Positions 61,164-64,000 of a DNA stretch of 64,000 nt are shown piece after piece. Made by a program: the position numbers and the translations under genes. The notes under the pieces are model-generated. The model had not been told where the DNA came from, did not search any database, and saw only the letters and a program-made list of their open reading frames with translations. Each line of letters opens with the position of its first letter. Position 1 is the first letter of the stretch. The stretch is from Xanthomonas indica (GTDB taxonomy: Bacteria; Pseudomonadota; Gammaproteobacteria; Xanthomonadales; Xanthomonadaceae). The stretch is taken from positions 3,394,501 through 3,458,500 of the forward strand of contig NZ_CP131914.1 of assembly GCF_040529045.1 (NCBI RefSeq), in the 5' to 3' direction.

Positions 61164-62465
61164 TCAGCCGCCCGGCGCGCGCTGCAGCGCCAGGTCCGCG
61201 CCGAGCAGGCCGGCGCCATACACCGGATCGGTGCCGGGCGCACCGAGATCGCGCGCCTGCGCCAGCAACTGCGCGCGTACCTGCGCGGCCGCCTGCGGAT
61301 TCGGCTGAGTCAATGCCTGCGCCGCCAGCCGCGCCACCAGCGGCGCGGCGAAAGACGTGCCGCGCTGCTTCTGCCAGCGGCCTTGCGGCGCCGCCGCGAT
61401 CAATTCGCCGACCGCGGCGAAGGCCACCTGCGGCCCGCGCCCGGCCTCGGGCAACACGCGTGCCCGTGCATCCACCGCAGTGACGCCAATGACGCCAGGA
61501 TAGGCCGCGGGATACAGCGGCGGTGCCGCCGGGCCGTCGTTGCCGACCGCCGCGACCAGCACGTGCCCGCGCGCGAGCATGCGCTGCACGGCGAGTTGCA
61601 GGGCGCGGTTGGCGCCGCCGATCAGGCTGATGTTGATGACCGGGACCTGGTGCTGCGCCATCCAGGCCAACGCCCCGACCAACTCGACCACGGTGCCGCC
61701 ATCGGCCTGCCCGCAGTAGATGTCGGCCGCGTACAGCGTGCGCGCGAACGGCCCGTGCGCCACCGCGCGTCCGGCCAGCAGCGAAGCGACCGCCGTGCCG
61801 TGCGGCTGCGCGCGGACCTGCCCGTCGCAGCCCCAGGCGTGCACCTGCACGCCGGCCAGCGCCGGATGCGCCGCGTCCACGCCGCTGTCGATCAAGCCGA
61901 CCACGAAGCCGCCCGGCGCGGCCCCCGTGGCCGTTGGAACAGCGGATGCGCTGGCCGCTGCCGGCGCAGGCGACGTCGCCGCCGATCCGCTGTAGACGTG
62001 GTTGTAGTCGTAATCGCCCTGCGGATCGCGCTCGCGCAATTGCTGCAGCGCACGGCGCGTGGACAGGCCCGACGGCACCTGCAGCACCACCAGGCGCAGG
62101 CCGACTTCGCCGAAGCTGCGTTGCTCCAGCACCACGAAGCCGGCCGTCTGCGCCGCCTGCAGCGCGGCCGGGTCCGGTTCCAGCGCCACCACCTGCCCGC
62201 GCATCACCACCGCGCCGCCTTCGTCGCGCTCCAGCCCGCGCGGATCGCTGCGCAGCAGCGCCTGCAGGCGTTTCAGCCGCAGCCGCTCGAGATCGCCACG
62301 CGCGTCCTGCAGCGATTCTCCCAAGCGATTCATGCCGCCCTGCATGCCCTGGGTGACGTCCCGCACCAGCCCGCCGGCCGACGGCAGCGCCAGCTGCGCC
62401 AGCGCCGGTGTCGCCACCGCCAGCCATGCCACGGCCATCCAGCGCATTCGCCTGCCCGTCGCCAT
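61164..62465 (-). CDS. Secreted subtilisin-like serine protease (S8)
   Basis: A 433-residue protein with signal peptide (cleavage after ALA near residue 23), a helical prodomain-like region (24-150) and a short serine/alanine linker. The catalytic domain from about 185 has Asp193 (GLIDSGVD), His222 (QPHGTAVASLL), Asn309 (AAVGNDG) and Ser371 (GTSFAAP), so the triad is complete. The divergent ECF sigma/anti-sigma pair starts 81 bases away, suggesting joint control. Start 62465 follows GGAG by six bases; ATG 62447 is possible. Confidence 0.9.
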   Translation of the reverse strand: MATGRRMRWMAVAWLAVATPALAQLALPSAGGLVRDVTQGMQGGMNRLGESLQDARGDLERLRLKRLQALLRSDPRGLERDEGGAVVMRGQVVALEPDPAALQAAQTAGFVVLEQRSFGEVGLRLVVLQVPSGLSTRRALQQLRERDPQGDYDYNHVYSGSAATSPAPAAASASAVPTATGAAPGGFVVGLIDSGVDAAHPALAGVQVHAWGCDGQVRAQPHGTAVASLLAGRAVAHGPFARTLYAADIYCGQADGGTVVELVGALAWMAQHQVPVINISLIGGANRALQLAVQRMLARGHVLVAAVGNDGPAAPPLYPAAYPGVIGVTAVDARARVLPEAGRGPQVAFAAVGELIAAAPQGRWQKQRGTSFAAPLVARLAAQALTQPNPQAAAQVRAQLLAQARDLGAPGTDPVYGAGLLGADLALQRAPGG

Positions 62466-62546
62466 GCCCCGCTCCGTCGTCCGCCCCTGTTGGCGTGCCA
62501 CACTAATCCTGCCATCCCGACCCGCCGTGAACGCCGCGCCGCGCCC

Positions 62547-63080
62547 ATGGAAGAAAACGCCTCCGCCGAACGTATCCCCCACATGCAAGGCGATCCCACG
62601 GCCGCCGTCGGCGACGGCATCTGCACGCTGCTGCCGCAACTGCGGCGCTTTGCGCGTGCCGTTGCCGGCCAGCGCGAGGATGCCGACGACCTGCTGCAGA
62701 TCGCGATCGAACGCGCGCTGCGCCGTGCCGCGCAATGGCGGCCGGAGACGCCGCTGCAGTACTGGCTGTACGGCATCATCCGCCACGCCTGGATCGACGA
62801 AGTGCGGGCGCAGCGGCGACGGCGACACGTGTTCGTCGATGCCGCCGAGGGCGAACACGTCGGCGACACGCCGCTGGAGCGGCAGCAGGACTGGATGGCG
62901 GTGCAGACCGCGATGGCCGCCCTGCCCGAGGAACAGCGCCTGGCGATCGCGCTGGTGCTGATCGAAGGCCTGTCCTACAAGGATGCCGCAGCGGTGCTGG
63001 AGATTCCGCTGGGCACACTCACCAGCCGGCTCGCGCGCGGGCGCGAGGCCCTGCAGGCGTCACTGGAGGCGACCGCATGA
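62547..63080 (+). CDS. ECF RNA polymerase sigma factor
   Basis: A 177-residue sigma factor. Region 2 (LRRFARAVAGQREDADDLLQIAIERAL, split here for length) and the DNA-binding region 4 (LPEEQRLAIALVLIEGLSYKDAAAVLEIPLG) are clear, with a LARGREAL ending. Its stop overlaps the anti-sigma start (ATGA), the classic sigma/anti-sigma pairing. An in-frame ATG at 62583 is an alternative start; neither has a strong ribosome site. The divergent subtilase is a probable target. Confidence 0.92.
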   Translation: MEENASAERIPHMQGDPTAAVGDGICTLLPQLRRFARAVAGQREDADDLLQIAIERALRRAAQWRPETPLQYWLYGIIRHAWIDEVRAQRRRRHVFVDAAEGEHVGDTPLERQQDWMAVQTAMAALPEEQRLAIALVLIEGLSYKDAAAVLEIPLGTLTSRLARGREALQASLEATA

Positions 63081-63859
63081 ACACCAGCATCGACACACTC
63101 ACCCTGCAGGCCTACGCCGACGGCGAACTGGAGCCGGCGCAGGCCGCGCAAGTGGAAGCGGCGCTGCGCACCGACCCGCAGCTAGCGCAGGCGCTGGAGC
63201 GGTTGCGCAGCCTGCAGGCACGGCTGCGCGCCGGCTTCGCCCCGGTGCTGGACGAAGCCGTGCCCGCGCGCCTGCTCGCCGCTGCGCGCGCACGGCCGAC
63301 CGACACGCCCAGCCAGGACGCCGCTGTCGCGGCACTGCCGCCCTCACCCATCCATGCGACGGCGCAGGCGAGCCGGCCGACGCCGCTGCGGCCGCGGGCG
63401 CGCCGCCGCTGGGCGCTGCCGGCGGCGTTGGCGGCGGCACTGCTGCTGGGGCTGTGGATCACGCAGCGACAATTGCCGCAGGGTGCCGCGCCCGGCCCGA
63501 CGGTCGCGGCAACCCAGGGCGGTGTTGCCGAGGGCGCGCTGGCGCAGGCGCTCACGCAGCAACTGTCCGGCCAGCCCCAGGGCAGCGTGCGCATCGGCCT
63601 GAGCTTCCGCGATCGCGACGGCCATTACTGCCGCACCTTCACCGTGCCGCGCGCCAGCGCCGGCCTGGCCTGCCAGCGCAACAGCGCATGGCGGGTGGAA
63701 CTGCTGGTGCCCGCCGACGAGGGCGGCGGTGGCGGCGGCATGCGCATGGCGGCCAGCCCGATGCCGGCCGCGGTGCTGCAGGCGGTGGATGCGCGCATCG
63801 CCGGCGAGGCGCTGGATGCAGACGGCGAGCAGCGCGCACGTGCGCACGGCTGGCGCTAG
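63077..63859 (+). CDS. Membrane anti-sigma factor
   Basis: A 260-residue protein. Residues 1-60 form the sigma-binding helical part (LTLQAYADGELEPAQAAQVEAAL, TDPQLAQALERLRSLQARL), without the zinc HxxxCxxC motif. One transmembrane helix (WALPAALAAALLLGLWI, about 112-129) leads to a periplasmic domain with two cysteines (DGHYCRTF and GLACQRNSAW) and a GGGGGG stretch. It should hold the ECF factor at the membrane until a signal releases it, and the secreted subtilase may be the protease that senses or cuts it; that is inference. Its ATG overlaps the sigma stop. Confidence 0.85.
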   Translation: MNTSIDTLTLQAYADGELEPAQAAQVEAALRTDPQLAQALERLRSLQARLRAGFAPVLDEAVPARLLAAARARPTDTPSQDAAVAALPPSPIHATAQASRPTPLRPRARRRWALPAALAAALLLGLWITQRQLPQGAAPGPTVAATQGGVAEGALAQALTQQLSGQPQGSVRIGLSFRDRDGHYCRTFTVPRASAGLACQRNSAWRVELLVPADEGGGGGGMRMAASPMPAAVLQAVDARIAGEALDADGEQRARAHGWR

Positions 63860-63933
63860 CAACAGCCCGACGCCCTGACTGCTCGGCCGGACAACGCGCC
63901 TTCGTATCTCTGGATCATGCCGGAACGCGTCCC

Positions 63934-63998
63934 GTAGGAGCGGCTTCAGCCGCGACGCGCGTTTCCGATGCGCCTGTCGCGGCTGAAGCCGCTCCTAC
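63934..63998. repeat. Paired GTAG-type REP (REPIN-like) near the window edge
   Basis: GTAGGAGCGGCTTCAGCCGC and its inverse frame a short spacer, 75 bases after the anti-sigma stop. It may extend beyond the window end. Confidence 0.8.
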
Positions 63999-64000
63999 GG

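Overview
The window is GC-rich chromosomal DNA from a gammaproteobacterium, almost certainly Xanthomonas or a close Xanthomonadaceae relative. The evidence is the order recN - fur - bamE(omlA) - rnfH - ratA - smpB - ssrA, a tmRNA tag reading ANDDNYALAA, a cysteine-free Fur, and several families of short xanthomonad-style dispersed repeats. There is no tRNA, rRNA, insertion sequence, prophage or CRISPR array. Coding density is high, and genes lie on both strands in short operons.

Left part (1-7700): the 3' end of recN, a 2.25-copy tandem repeat, fur divergent from the lipoprotein gene bamE, rnfH-ratA divergent from smpB, a repeat-filled gap, a large protein joining an alpha/beta hydrolase to a subtilase, tmRNA with its own promoter and terminator, and a secreted SHOCT-type protein. 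Next (7870-15400) is a carbohydrate/redox island. A minus-strand operon (hydrolase fused to a gluconate-2-dehydrogenase-subunit-3-like domain, GMC flavoprotein with a cysteine cluster, SDR) lies opposite a plus-strand pair (GH15 glucosidase, SDR). A VOC protein follows.

Middle (16500-31630): a membrane diguanylate cyclase; a complete RND efflux operon (SDR, adaptor, pump, SDR, outer-membrane channel) opposite its probable LysR regulator; an OmpA-like lipoprotein; a WS/DGAT acyltransferase; a photolyase; and a small secreted orphan. From 31700 to 45040 come dnaB, an FMN reductase, a GST, a GNAT, glutaryl-CoA dehydrogenase, glycine-zipper proteins, TatD, an EAL phosphodiesterase, TcdA, a small c-type cytochrome, a cold-shock protein with a long leader, a DUF456 protein and outer-membrane phospholipase A.

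Right part (45289-63860): a TonB-dependent copper receptor with a DUF2946 partner, a second GST, class I fumarase, an ECF41 sigma factor with its carboxymuconolactone-decarboxylase partner (both behind the same promoter motif), an arginine-deiminase-superfamily enzyme, an ABC exporter, ferredoxin-NADP reductase behind a palindromic operator, glutathione peroxidase, a periplasmic M3 peptidase, a Gly/Ala/Ser-rich secreted protein, and an ECF sigma/anti-sigma pair divergent from a secreted subtilase.

The most unusual items are the hydrolase-subtilase fusion, the hydrolase-dehydrogenase-subunit fusion in the GMC operon, the ECF/anti-sigma/subtilase module, the duplicated ECF41 promoter and the repeat arrays. 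Several four-base start/stop overlaps (ATGA or GTGA) tie the operons together. Functions are read from motifs and family knowledge; no database search was run.
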